From Streptoalloteichus hindustanus (GTDB lineage Bacteria > Actinomycetota > Actinomycetes > Mycobacteriales > Pseudonocardiaceae), in NCBI RefSeq assembly GCF_900129375.1, contig NZ_FQVN01000013.1, forward strand, positions 62,001 through 126,000: a stretch of DNA of 64,000 nt, in the 5' to 3' direction. The first letter of the stretch is position 1; every line of letters starts with the position of its first letter. The position numbers and the translations under genes are program-made. The notes below the pieces were generated by a model. The model did no database searches and was not told the origin of the DNA. It saw nothing but the letters and a program-made list of their open reading frames with translations. This document shows, in pieces, positions 1 through 8,699 of the stretch.

Positions 1-18
1 GCTTCGGTGTGGGGGCAC

Positions 19-702
19 CTAGCGGGTGGTGGTCGGAGGGCGAAGTCGCCCGTCGTGGACCTCGGTGATCCGGTCGACGGCGGTGAGGTGGGTTCGGTCG
101 TGGGTGACCAGGACGGTGGCGGTGGCCCGCTCGTGGGTCAGGCGGGTGATCAGGTCGATGACGGCGGCGCCCCGTTCGTGGTCGAGCGCGCTGGTGGGTT
201 CGTCGACCACCAGGAGCGTGGGGTCGTTCATCAGGGCGCGGGCGATGTTGACGCGCTGGCGCTGGCCGCCGGAGAGCTGGTGGGGGCGGCGGCCGGCCTG
301 GTCGGCGAGGCCGACGGCGTCGAGGAGTTCCCTCGCGCGGGTCTGGGCGGCGCGGGGTTGACGGCCGTCGATGTGGGCCATGACCTGGAGTTGTTCGGCG
401 GCGGTGAGGGAGGGCAGCAGGTTGGGCTGCTGGAAGACGATGCCGATCCTGTGGCGGCGGAGTTCGGCGAGTTCGCCGCGGCTGAGGCCGGTGGTGGTCT
501 GGCCGTCGATGGTGACGCTGCCGCTGTCGGGGGTGATCAGGGTGGCGGCGACCGCGAGGAGGCTGGACTTGCCGGAGCCGGAGGGGCCGACCACGGCGGT
601 CAGGGTGCCCCGGGGAACCTCCAGGCTGACCTGGTCGAGGGCGGTGAGGCGGGTGTCGCCGTCGGGGTAGGTGAGGGTGATGTCGGTCAGGCTCAGGCTC
701 AT
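19..702 (-). CDS. ABC transporter ATP-binding protein (MacB/LolD type)
   Basis: A 227-residue ATPase that should energise the FtsX-type permease encoded just upstream. Walker A GPSGSGKS is at residues 39-46, the signature LSGGQRQR near 142, Walker B LLVVDEPT near 165 and the H-loop LVTHD near 203. Length is normal for the LolD/MacB family, which exports substrates by mechanotransmission instead of classic transport. The ATG overlaps the stop of the permease gene by 4 bases, so translation is probably coupled. The substrate is not visible; the two-component system next door suggests an antimicrobial peptide or cell-envelope stress system (inference). Confidence 0.93.
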   Translation of the reverse strand: MSLSLTDITLTYPDGDTRLTALDQVSLEVPRGTLTAVVGPSGSGKSSLLAVAATLITPDSGSVTIDGQTTTGLSRGELAELRRHRIGIVFQQPNLLPSLTAAEQLQVMAHIDGRQPRAAQTRARELLDAVGLADQAGRRPHQLSGGQRQRVNIARALMNDPTLLVVDEPTSALDHERGAAVIDLITRLTHERATATVLVTHDRTHLTAVDRITEVHDGRLRPPTTTR

Positions 703-1787
703 CGGAGGTTCCCCAGGGCGGTCAGCGGGTCGACGGCGGTGATGCGGCGGATGGACAGGGCGGCGCCGAGCACGCCGAGAAGGACGATCACGGCGGCGGG
801 GACCAGGACGGTGGCGGGAGTCAGGAGGAAGGGCACGGCGGAGCCGGACACGAGCGCGCCGAGGGCGGCGGCGATGCCGGTGCCGGTCAGGGTGCCGCCG
901 GCGAGCAGGACGACGGCCTGGCCGAGGGCGTCCTTGAGCAGGCCCGCGGTGGAGGCGCCCAGGGCCTTCAGGACGGCGACGTCGCCGCTGCGCTGGATGG
1001 TCCAGACGGTGAAGAAGGCGCCGACGACGAGGGCGGAGATGGCGAACAGGAAGCCGCGCATCAGCTGCAGGGAGCCGTTCTCGGAGGTGTAGGAGCCGAT
1101 CGCGGCCAGCGAGTCGTCGACGGAGACCGTCGTGGTGCCGGCCTGCTGGTCGATCGCCGCCGTGTCGGCCTGGGAGGTGGTGGTCAGGGCGATGACGGTC
1201 GCGGTCGGGCCCTGCCCGCCGCCGGTGGGCGGCGCGGCCCTCCGCCAGGTGTCCAGGCTGGTCCAGATCACCGGGGTGTGGCTGAAGTGGGCCTCGCCCT
1301 CGACGGCGGCCACCGTCACCGGCTGGCCGGCCAGGGTGAGGGAGCCGCCGGCTCGCACGCCGAGGTCGTCGGCGGCCGCGGTGGACAGCACCACCGCACC
1401 GCTGGTGATCTTGTCGCTGTGGGGGGCGAGGCGGGAGCCGGGCTCGACGCCGAAGGCCGAGACCGCGGCGCTCCTGTCTCCCGCGGTGGCCTTGGTCGTG
1501 GTGATGCCCAGCGGCTCGGCGCTGTCGACACCGGGCGCCTGGGACCACTGCCGCCACTGCGCTTCGGTGACGGTGGAGTTGGAGTACGACAGGTCCTGTC
1601 CGCCGCTGGGCGCCTGGAAGGCGATCTTGTTGGCGGGCAGTCCCGTGATCGCTGAGATGTTCTGCTGGCCGAGTCCGGCCGTCAGCCCGGACAGCAGCCC
1701 GACCAGCAGGGTGATCAGCACGATGACGGTCCCCATCAGGGCGAAACGCCCCTTGGCGAACCTCAGGTCTCTCCAGGCGACGAACAC
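699..1787 (-). CDS. FtsX-family ABC transporter permease
   Basis: A 362-residue membrane protein with an N-terminal transmembrane helix after the WRDLRFAKGRF leader, a large extracytoplasmic domain (about residues 45-220) and three C-terminal helices, the standard FtsX/MacB layout. It pairs with the downstream ATPase (4-base overlap). The GTG start is chosen because it gives the conserved VAWRDL opening; the Shine-Dalgarno sequence is weak. It is transcribed divergently from the histidine kinase gene, with about 170 bp between them for promoters. Role: export or sensing of an unknown amphipathic substrate. Confidence 0.88.
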   Translation of the reverse strand: MFVAWRDLRFAKGRFALMGTVIVLITLLVGLLSGLTAGLGQQNISAITGLPANKIAFQAPSGGQDLSYSNSTVTEAQWRQWSQAPGVDSAEPLGITTTKATAGDRSAAVSAFGVEPGSRLAPHSDKITSGAVVLSTAAADDLGVRAGGSLTLAGQPVTVAAVEGEAHFSHTPVIWTSLDTWRRAAPPTGGGQGPTATVIALTTTSQADTAAIDQQAGTTTVSVDDSLAAIGSYTSENGSLQLMRGFLFAISALVVGAFFTVWTIQRSGDVAVLKALGASTAGLLKDALGQAVVLLAGGTLTGTGIAAALGALVSGSAVPFLLTPATVLVPAAVIVLLGVLGAALSIRRITAVDPLTALGNLR

Positions 1788-1959
1788 GACCTCGGCCTGC
1801 CTCTCCGACGGTGGAAGCGGTACGGCTCCACCGTCGCAGCCGGCCCGCCGTGCGCGCCTGTGGCGCGGGACGGCATCGGGCGGGCCGAACGACAGCACGC
1901 GGGTTCTCACTTTCGACAGAGGCCCCCGGGGCGCCGGCCTCCGTACCCTGGGAGGCACT

Positions 1960-3177
1960 GTGAACACCGCCGCCGCCCTGACCCCGACCACCCGTGCCCT
2001 GGCCTGGTGCCTGCACCTGCTGGTCGTCGGCCTGCTCGCCCTGGCCGCCGTCCGGGCCCTGACCGACAGCCGGCCCCACGCCGGACTGATCGTCGCCGCG
2101 TCGGCGGTGTGCGGCCTGCTGTACGCGGTCGGGCCGCTGCTGCCGCGTCTACGCCGCTCGCGGCGGGCCGCCGCACTGTGGCTGGCCGCCGTGGGCGGCT
2201 GCTGGCTGGCGCTGCTCGCCCTGTCGCCCGACGCGGTGTGGGTGGCCTTCCCGCTGTACTTCCTGCAGCTGCACCTGCTGTCCCGCCGGGTCGGACTGGC
2301 GGCGGTGGCCGCCACCGCCGCCGCGGCCATCGCGGGCTTCGCCGCCCACCAGCACTCCTTCGGCCCCGCCATGGCCATCGGCCCCGCGCTCGGCGCCGCC
2401 GTGGCGGTCGCGGTGGTGTGGGGGTACCAGGCCCTGTACCGGGAGAGCGAACACCGCCGCGGACTGATCGAGGAACTCACCGCCACCCGCGCCGACCTGG
2501 CCGCCGCCCAGCACACCGCCGGCGTGCTCGCCGAACGCGACCGCCTGGCCCGCGAGATCCACGACACCCTCGCCCAGGGCCTGTCCAGCATCCAACTCCT
2601 GCTGCGCGCCGCCGAACGCGCCCTGCCCCAGGCGCCGCAGCACGCGGCCCGCCACATCGACCAGGCGCGGCAGGCCGCCGTCGACAACCTCGCCGAGGCC
2701 CGCCGCTTCGTCGCCGCCCTCACCCCGCCCACGCTGGAGGGCACCACCCTGGCCGGCGCCCTGGAACGCCTGTGCGCCACCACGTCCGCCCGGCACCGGC
2801 TCACCACGCGCTTCCACCTCACCGGCGACCCCGTCCCGCTCACCACCGCGCACGAGGTGGCGCTGCTGCGCATCGCCCAGTCCGCGCTCGCGAACACCGT
2901 CGGCCACGCCCAGGCCAGCACCGCCGACCTCACCCTCAGCTACCTCGGCGACCACGTCGCCCTCGACGTCGTCGACGACGGACGCGGCTTCGACCCCGCC
3001 CGCCTGCCCGCCTCCGACCCGGAGACCGGCGGGTTCGGGCTGGCCGCCATGCGCGCCCGCGCCGAGGCCCTCGGCGGCGCGCTCACCATCGAATCCGCCC
3101 CCGGCCACGGCACCGCCCTGGCCGCCCAGGTGCCCCTGACCCCGCCAGCCCCGACCCAGCCCGAGACCCGCCCATGA
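1960..3177 (+). CDS. sensor histidine kinase (NarL/DesK-like HPK7)
   Basis: A 405-residue membrane kinase. Residues 1-155 hold about four or five hydrophobic segments and no large extracellular domain, as in intramembrane sensors of envelope stress. A short coiled coil leads to the HisKA_3 box EIHDTLAQGLSSIQ, with the phospho-acceptor His at 201, then an HATPase domain with DDGRGFD and GGFGLAAMRAR. The GTG start has a strong GGAGG 5 bases upstream. The stop overlaps the response regulator start (ATGA). Its divergent position next to the ABC/FtsX pair suggests it controls that transporter (inference). Confidence 0.93.
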   Translation: MNTAAALTPTTRALAWCLHLLVVGLLALAAVRALTDSRPHAGLIVAASAVCGLLYAVGPLLPRLRRSRRAAALWLAAVGGCWLALLALSPDAVWVAFPLYFLQLHLLSRRVGLAAVAATAAAAIAGFAAHQHSFGPAMAIGPALGAAVAVAVVWGYQALYRESEHRRGLIEELTATRADLAAAQHTAGVLAERDRLAREIHDTLAQGLSSIQLLLRAAERALPQAPQHAARHIDQARQAAVDNLAEARRFVAALTPPTLEGTTLAGALERLCATTSARHRLTTRFHLTGDPVPLTTAHEVALLRIAQSALANTVGHAQASTADLTLSYLGDHVALDVVDDGRGFDPARLPASDPETGGFGLAAMRARAEALGGALTIESAPGHGTALAAQVPLTPPAPTQPETRP

Positions 3178-3815
3178 CCGGCGACAACCCCATCCGCCTG
3201 CTGCTGGCCGACGACCACCCCGTCGTGCGGGCCGGGCTGCGCGCCCTCCTGGACACCGAACCCGGCCTGGTCGTCACCGCCGAGGCCGCCACCGCCGAGG
3301 ACGCCGTCACCCGCGCCGCCGAGGGCGACATCGACGTGGTGCTGATGGACCTGCGGTTCGGCACCGGCATGGGCGGCGTCGAGGCCACCGCCCAGATCAC
3401 CGCCCGGCCCGGAGCCCCCCGAGTCCTGATCGTCACCACCTACGACTCCGACGCCGACACCCTGCCCGCCATCGAAGCCGGCGCCACCGGTTACCTCCTC
3501 AAGGACGCCCCGCCCGAGGACCTGGCCGCCGCCGTGCGCACCGCGGCCGCCGGAGGCACCACGCTGGCGCCCACGGTCGCGGACCGGCTGATGAACCGGT
3601 TGCGCACGCCGGGCACCGCCCTGACCCGACGCGAGACCGAGGTCCTCGCCCTGGTCGCCGACGGCCTGTCCAACCAGGCCATCGGCCGGCGCCTCCACCT
3701 GACCGAAGGCACCGTCAAGTCCCATCTGGCCCGCATCTACACCAAGCTCGACGTCGACTCGCGTACCGCCGCCGTCGCCACCGCCACCGATCTCGGCCTC
3801 ATCCGGCGGCGGTAG
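3174..3815 (+). CDS. NarL/FixJ-family response regulator
   Basis: A 213-residue DNA-binding regulator and cognate partner of the overlapping histidine kinase gene. The receiver domain has the acidic pair D13-D14, the phospho-acceptor D59 (VLMDL), the Thr switch in IVTTYDSD and the conserved Lys in YLLKDAP. The LuxR-type HTH (LTRRETEVLALVADGLSNQ onward) covers about residues 150-200. It ends a two-gene operon; a decayed minus-strand frame reaches 17 bases into its 3' end. Confidence 0.95.
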   Translation: MTGDNPIRLLLADDHPVVRAGLRALLDTEPGLVVTAEAATAEDAVTRAAEGDIDVVLMDLRFGTGMGGVEATAQITARPGAPRVLIVTTYDSDADTLPAIEAGATGYLLKDAPPEDLAAAVRTAAAGGTTLAPTVADRLMNRLRTPGTALTRRETEVLALVADGLSNQAIGRRLHLTEGTVKSHLARIYTKLDVDSRTAAVATATDLGLIRRR

Positions 3816-4260
3816 GGGAGCGCAGGCGGGTGGTGAGGAGGCTGTGCACCGCCAGGTCGGCGTCGGTGACCGGCTCGACTCCCCGTAGACGCTGGGTGCG
3901 AGGCGGGATGGGGTGGGGTGCTCGCGCCAGCGGGTGATCTCGGTCCGGCCGGGCGTGAGTGTGTCGTGCAGGACCTCGGCCAGTGCGGGCTCGGGCTCGG
4001 GCCCGGCGGGGCGGAGCCGGGCGGTGGTGGCCATGGCGCGGCCCCCTCTTGTTCGGGGCGGGTGGGCCAGGTGAGGACGGCGGCCGCGACACGCCAGACC
4101 GGTGGGGTCTCGCGGCGCCCAGGCGTGACGCGGCGCCACCAATCGCCGTCGGGGTGTGGGCGGCGGAGTGCGCGATCACCTGCTCGGCATGTCTCCGGCC
4201 GTCGAGGCGCTCCAGCAGCGGGTGACGTAGGACGGTGGGCTCGGTCAGCAGGGACATCGT
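3799..4260 (-). pseudogene. decayed hypothetical gene with two frame changes
   Basis: Protein-like segments on the minus strand shift between frames. They begin MSLLTEPTVLRHPLLERLDG, continue after a shift as DGDWWRRVTPGRRETPPVW, then MATTARLRPAGPEPEPALAE, and end with EPVTDADLAVHSLLTTRLRS. No frame alone looks native, but joined they read as one protein of about 145 residues. I do not recognise the family. It lies tail-to-tail with the response regulator and overlaps it by 17 bases. A run of small genes is an alternative reading. Confidence 0.35.
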
Positions 4261-4403
4261 TATCTGCGCAGACCGCTGTCTGAGCCGGATCCAGAGCGTG
4301 CTGCGTTCCCGCGGCGATGCCGTGGACGTGGAGCTTCTCGCGCGGATGCCCAGCGCGCGGAGGAAACCCGCGAAACGCGACCGACCAGAGACCCCATCGG
4401 ACA

Positions 4404-4432
4404 GTCCACAGTGGACACACTCCACAGTGGAC
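4404..4432. promoter_or_regulatory. paired TCCACAGTGGA palindromes
   Basis: Two copies of the 11-base palindrome TCCACAGTGGA lie with centres 17 bases apart, upstream of the small ORF and methyltransferase genes. The same palindrome (central A or T) recurs through the window, so it could be a genome-wide motif and not a local operator. Confidence 0.4.
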
Positions 4433-4625
4433 GGATCTCCAGGTCGCTCCCGACCCGTTCGTCGCCGAAGTCCCCAACCTGCGACTCGCCGCTACCTCCC
4501 CGGACCGCCTCCGCTGTCCTCTGCCCTGGCTACCGCCACCACCGCGGCCACCCCGACACCCGCCGAGTGAGGCGCGTTCCGGGCAGCCCATCCCGCTCAC
4601 GCTCGATCGGATCGAGGAGTTCACC

Positions 4626-4784
4626 ATGCCCGTCACCCTGCGCCTCGTGATCGGCGCGGAGGAGCTGAAACACCGCACGCGCCATGGCTGGTTGCCCGGC
4701 CTCGGGCACGGAACCTGGCACCAACCGGAGATCCGTGATGGTGTCGTGGTGCCGTCCCAGGCGATCCGCGCACCTGACGCGTAG
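4626..4784 (+). CDS. small hypothetical protein (52 aa)
   Basis: A short frame with a good Shine-Dalgarno (GAGGAG, 7 bases before the ATG). The product starts MPVTLRLVIGAEELKHRTRH and is rich in His and Trp. No family recognised. It overlaps the next small ORF by 47 bases in another frame, so at most one of the two may be a real gene; the downstream one has the better coupling to the methyltransferase. Confidence 0.3.
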   Translation: MPVTLRLVIGAEELKHRTRHGWLPGLGHGTWHQPEIRDGVVVPSQAIRAPDA

Positions 4785-4962
4785 CGAGGGGCCCGCGGGC
4801 TGTCCTGTGGAGACCGACAGCGGCCGATGCCCCGTGGGGGAGCGCCGTTTCTGCTGCGCACTGTGCGCCGAGCTGATGGCACGACCAGACCACCCGCACC
4901 GCGACGGCATCGCCGACGCCCTCGCCGACCAACTCAGCGACACGGGAGAAACCACCACATGA
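4738..4962 (+). CDS. small Cys-rich protein coupled to methyltransferase
   Basis: A 74-residue product with six Cys, including a CPVGERRFCCALCAE cluster. The ATG has GGAG 7 bases upstream. Its stop overlaps the methyltransferase start as ATGA, so the two are probably translated together. The Cys spacing could bind metal or be a substrate for modification. In FxLD-type and ATP-grasp RiPP systems a PIMT-like methyltransferase sits beside its small precursor gene, but no FxLD motif or cyclase gene is seen here. Function unknown. Confidence 0.5.
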   Translation: MVSWCRPRRSAHLTRSEGPAGCPVETDSGRCPVGERRFCCALCAELMARPDHPHRDGIADALADQLSDTGETTT

Positions 4963-6107
4963 CCACCACGACCAGCGACCCCACCGCCGAACTGCGCGCC
5001 CACCTGGTCGACCAGCTCACCACCGGGGGGTTCCTGCGTTCCGCGCCCTGGCGGGCGGCGTTTCTGGCCACGCCCCGCCACCTGTTCGTCCCCCGCTTCA
5101 CCCTGGTCGGTCCTCGTGGTGACCGGGCCGACCATGACACCCGGGACCCCGATCCGGCCACGCGGGAGCAGGCCCTGCGGGCCGCCTACAGCAACGACAC
5201 CCTCGTCACCCGCTTCACCGGCCCCGAACCAACCAGCTCCTCCACCGAACCGTCGCTGATGGCCGACATGCTGGAGGCCCTGGACGTCCACGACGGCCAC
5301 CGCGTCCTGGAAGTGGGCACGGGCACGGGATACAACGCGGCCCTGCTCTGCCACCGCCTCGGAGACCAGAACGTCACCACCCTCGACGTCGACGCCGATC
5401 TCGTCGACGCTGCCCGCCAGGCCCTGGCTGACGCCGGCTACCGGCCAGCTGCGCGGGCTGGTGACGGCGCGGCGGGCTGCCCCGAGCGGGCGCCGTTCGA
5501 CCGCGTCCTCGCCACCTGCGGCGTTGGCCGCGTGCCCACGGCCTGGATCGACCAGCTCGCCCCCGGCGGGGCGATCCTGGTCAACGTCGCCAGGGGCATC
5601 GTCCTGCTGCGCCGCAACGGGGACGAACCGGCGGTCTCTGGCCGGTTCCTCGGCCCCGCCGGGTTCGTGCGGCTGCGCCGCGCCGAGGAACCGAACCCGA
5701 TGTCGGCGGCCCACGCCCTCGCCGCCACCCGTGACCTGACCGGCACCGGGCGGGTCGTGTCCCTGCCCCAGAACCTCACCTACACCGTCATCTCGGGGTT
5801 CGCCGCGTTGGTCGCCCCGCACAGCCAGCTCGTCCTGGTGCACGACGACGGCGCGCCGCGCGCCTACCACTGGTACGAGGCTGTCACAGGCTCGTGGCTG
5901 CGGCTGGATCTCCAGCCCGGCGGAGAGGGCGAGGCCATCCTCACCGAGGCCGGGCCGCGGCGCCTGTGGAACGAGATCGCGCCCATCCTCGCCCGGTGGG
6001 AGCAGGAGGGGAACCCGACGATCGACCACTACGGGCTGCGCGTGAACCGCGACGGCACCCACGATCTGTGGCTGAGCCGCTCCGACTGGTCGGTGCGGCT
6101 GCCGTGA
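4959..6107 (+). CDS. PIMT-like SAM methyltransferase (FxLD-system type)
   Basis: A 382-residue protein resembling protein-L-isoaspartate O-methyltransferases and especially the longer methyltransferases of FxLD lanthipeptide loci. Visible features are the N-terminal APWRAAFLATPRHLFVP, the TSSSTEPSLMADMLEAL stretch before the SAM fold, motif I EVGTGTGYNAALL near residue 120, and LAPGG. Residues beyond about 240 form a C-terminal extension absent from housekeeping PCMT. Such enzymes methylate Asp/isoAsp carboxyls, in RiPP pathways leading to aspartimide. It is coupled to a small Cys-rich ORF; no lanthionine synthetase or ATP-grasp gene is nearby. Family assignment is good; substrate is unknown. 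Confidence 0.85.
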   Translation: MTTTTSDPTAELRAHLVDQLTTGGFLRSAPWRAAFLATPRHLFVPRFTLVGPRGDRADHDTRDPDPATREQALRAAYSNDTLVTRFTGPEPTSSSTEPSLMADMLEALDVHDGHRVLEVGTGTGYNAALLCHRLGDQNVTTLDVDADLVDAARQALADAGYRPAARAGDGAAGCPERAPFDRVLATCGVGRVPTAWIDQLAPGGAILVNVARGIVLLRRNGDEPAVSGRFLGPAGFVRLRRAEEPNPMSAAHALAATRDLTGTGRVVSLPQNLTYTVISGFAALVAPHSQLVLVHDDGAPRAYHWYEAVTGSWLRLDLQPGGEGEAILTEAGPRRLWNEIAPILARWEQEGNPTIDHYGLRVNRDGTHDLWLSRSDWSVRLP

Positions 6108-6230
6108 CCCCACCGGTGCCAACTCGGGCGGACGTGTGGACACGTTCCCGCACTGACGGCACGACGACGTGGGACAGGCCCCGACATCCCCGATGTCGGG
6201 GCGTGACCGCGCTCCTGTCTTCCCGCACGG

Positions 6231-6690
6231 TCAACGGCCCGCGAGTGGCGTGGGCAGGATCCGGAGCTGGGCATGCTCTGACAGCGCTGTGCGCAGTGCC
6301 TCGTTCTCCACAGTGAGCGCGTGCCCGTGCTGGGCGAGGACGTCGACAGAGCGGCGGAGCGCGACGATCTCGTCTCGCTCCTCCCGTGTGCGTTGCGCCA
6401 GTTCACGTTCCACGTGCCGGACATGTTCACGCAGTGTGTCCGGCGTACCGGTTTCTCCGGCCCGCCGCGTGGCCAACATCGCGCGGAGCCGGGCCTGGTC
6501 GACGACCCGCCAGGAAAGTCATCGACCTCGCCCCGGATGCGGTCGAACTGGTCAGCGAGGCGAGGAGAGGTGCGGGCTCCGGACGTGTCGTCCTCGTCCT
6601 GCTCCAGGAAGGTGTCCTGGCGAGCGAGTTCGTTGTCGGCTTCGACCTTCGAGGGGAACGCGGAGGGCGTAAGTTCCCGTGCAGGGTTTC
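6231..6690 (-). pseudogene. frameshifted coiled-coil protein fragment (DUF6262-like tail)
   Basis: Two frames join near 6525. The upstream part reads SKVEADNELARQDTFLEQDE and FDRIRGEVDDF; the downstream part reads WRVVDQARLRAMLATRRAG, then a heptad-rich stretch (HVRHVERELAQRTREERDEI ... ENEALRTAL). The layout of a short DNA-binding-like region and a C-terminal coiled coil resembles the DUF6262/TnpC partner of tyrosine recombinases (compare the gene at 22849-23304), but sequence identity is low. One frameshift; upstream start not found. Likely relic of a mobile element. Confidence 0.4.
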
Positions 6691-7000
6691 ACATCCGGTG
6701 ACGTCTTGATTTTGTGTGGCCTGAGGTGTCGCTCGGTGCCCTCGTTGGCAGGTCTTGCCCGGGTGTCTCAGTGAGAGGGCGTTTCTTCTCGCCCACACTG
6801 CTGGGCCGCATCGATGACTTCCTGGCCGAGGGGTGGTGGCTTCATGGGGCATCTGCGGTGAGCTCGTTGCAGTAGCCGCCCGCCGAGAGCGTGTTCGAGT
6901 TGGCTGATTTGGGTCACCAGTACGGATTCGTGAAGCCCAAGGGCCTCGGCGGCGGGACGCTACCGTAGGCCCCACCGACGCCGGGAAGGGCGGTGATGCC
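6691..7000. other. intergenic stretch, no gene supported
   Basis: About 310 bases without a convincing coding frame. A plus-strand tail reading ELADLGHQYGFVKPKGLGGG with a stop at 6966 may be the end of a lost gene. The stretch just before 7001 is open in frame with the next gene, consistent with that gene having lost an N-terminal domain. Confidence 0.3.
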
Positions 7001-7984
7001 GTGCTGCGGCGGAACCTGATGGCCGGCGTGCTCGGCGTCGCCGGGGCCGCCCTGCTGGGTCCGCCCCGCGCCGAGGCCCAGGCCCACGAGCCCGTGACGG
7101 TGGCCGGGTTGCGGCGCCTGGTTGACCAGGCCCAGACCGACTACCTGGCCTGCCGGTACTCCCATCTGGCCTCCGGGCTGCCCCGCGTGATCCGGTACGC
7201 CCACGCCGCCCGCGCCGCCGTGCAGGCCGATCAGCGTTGTCAGGTCGACGCGCTGATGGCCACCGCCTACCGGCACGCCACCTGGCTGGCGTTGCGGTTG
7301 GGCGAGGACGGGTTGGCCGCCGGCCTGTCGGACCAGGCCCTGTCCGCCGCGCGGACCTCCGGGAACCTGGCGGTCGAGGCCGAGGCCGCGCAGATGGGCG
7401 CGGTGGTGCTCCGCAGGTTCGACCAGACCGATCAGGCCCAGCACCTGGTGGTGGACACCGCCGAGAGGCTGCACCGTGACGCGGGCCTGACCGGTCCCGG
7501 CCACACCGCGGCCTACGCCATGTTGCTGGAGACCGGCGCCTACACCGCGGCCATCGCTGGTCGTCGTGACACCGCCCTGGACCTGCACTCCGAGGCGGCG
7601 GCCGCCGCCCGCACCACCCGGCACGGTCGGCCCGAGCCGCTGACCCCCTCCGTGGTCGACGCCCACTACCTGGGCGTGTACCAGATCAGCGTGCATCGCC
7701 GGCTCGGTGACTGCGGTGCCGCCATCGACGCCGCCCGCGCCATCCGGCCCGTCTCCATCACGGTCACCGAACGGCTGGTGCGCTACTGGGAGGACGTCGC
7801 GCTGGCCTACGAGGCCTGGGGCAAGAGGCGGGAGGCGTTCTCCGCTCTGCTGGCTGCGGAACGCGCCGCCCCGCAGGAGGTTCGGCTTCGCCCCTGGGCT
7901 CACCGCCTCACCAGGCAGCTGCGGTCGTCTGGGCCAGCGCTGCCCGGTCTGCGCGAGTTCGCCGCGCGCGCCGGTGTCGCCTGA
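7001..7984 (+). CDS. TPR-like protein, probably N-terminally truncated XRE-type regulator
   Basis: A 327-residue alpha-helical protein starting at GTG. It opens LRRNLMAGVLGVAGAALLG, resembling a short hydrophobic segment or Tat-like signal, and continues with TPR-like helical pairs (for example YLACRYSHLASGLPRVI, ALDLHSEAAAAARTTRHG). In actinomycetes this domain usually follows an N-terminal XRE HTH in regulators of secondary metabolism and accessory genes. No HTH is found upstream; the frame is open back to a stop at 6905 but is not protein-like. So it is either a stand-alone TPR protein or a truncated regulator. Confidence 0.65.
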   Translation: MLRRNLMAGVLGVAGAALLGPPRAEAQAHEPVTVAGLRRLVDQAQTDYLACRYSHLASGLPRVIRYAHAARAAVQADQRCQVDALMATAYRHATWLALRLGEDGLAAGLSDQALSAARTSGNLAVEAEAAQMGAVVLRRFDQTDQAQHLVVDTAERLHRDAGLTGPGHTAAYAMLLETGAYTAAIAGRRDTALDLHSEAAAAARTTRHGRPEPLTPSVVDAHYLGVYQISVHRRLGDCGAAIDAARAIRPVSITVTERLVRYWEDVALAYEAWGKRREAFSALLAAERAAPQEVRLRPWAHRLTRQLRSSGPALPGLREFAARAGVA

Positions 7985-8342
7985 GGCCGAACACGAACGC
8001 ACCACCAACCCGGGGACCGCTCTGCCGGCGCGTGGGGGCCACGGCGACGCGCAGGCCCGCTGGCCGAAGAGGAGGCCGACGTGAGGACGGCTCTTGCCGC
8101 CGGGGCGGGTTCGGGCGGCGCACAGGACACGCCCGTGCCCACCGGGCCGATCCGACTCCGGGCGGCCGCGCCGGGGGTGATCCTGAGCGTGGGGGCGACT
8201 CCGGCGGCCAAGCACCTCCTTCCGGTTTCGTCAGGTCACCCGCGCCGCCGCGAGCCTCTTCCTCGAAGGGCGAGCCCACCGGACCCGCGACGGGCTCTGG
8301 CCGGGCCCCGCGGTCGACAACCGAGACGGCAGAATTCGGGAC
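7985..8342. other. intergenic stretch, no gene supported
   Basis: About 360 bases. Open frames exist on both strands but their codon use is not convincing and no Shine-Dalgarno/start pair is seen. Nothing recognisable. Confidence 0.3.
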
Positions 8343-8699
8343 GTGACGAATTTGATCGAGATGAGTGACCGCGAGTTCTTCGCCCAGTTCGCCACGCACA
8401 CGGGCATGTTCATCAGCAAGACGACGCTCAACGCGACGACGGCTTTCATGGTCGGCTACGACCAGGCTGCCCGCCGACATGGCGGGTCTGGCCTGGATGG
8501 TTGGCGCGAGTGGCTGATGGCCCACCACGAGGTCAGTGGCAACCTTGTCTGGGAAGCCCAGATTCTGCAGATCGCCCTCCCAGGATGGCAGGGCGGGGCC
8601 GACCTCACGCCCGAGCAGGAAGCACATGTTCTCCGGGTGCTCTTCGAGTTGCTCGACCGGTTCCTCGCCGAACGGGAAGGCTCCGCCGGACAGGCGTGA
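8343..8699 (+). CDS. hypothetical protein (118 aa)
   Basis: Product starts MTNLIEMSDREFFAQFATHT from a GTG start, with a weak GGGA before it. It is helical and acidic, ending FLAEREGSAGQA. Less extreme codon bias than the neighbours hints at horizontal origin. No family recognised; stands alone. Confidence 0.55.
   Translation: MTNLIEMSDREFFAQFATHTGMFISKTTLNATTAFMVGYDQAARRHGGSGLDGWREWLMAHHEVSGNLVWEAQILQIALPGWQGGADLTPEQEAHVLRVLFELLDRFLAEREGSAGQA

Noticed and set aside
1860-3815. Long plus-strand frame from 1860 running through the response regulator
   Set aside because: Its upstream two thirds are an Arg/Pro-rich shadow of the histidine kinase gene; only the 3174-3815 part is real.
4100-4960. 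Search for an FxLD precursor or lanthionine synthetase near the methyltransferase
   Set aside because: No F-x-L-D leader with a Cys/Ser/Thr core was found, and no LanB/LanC/LanM-like frame is present.
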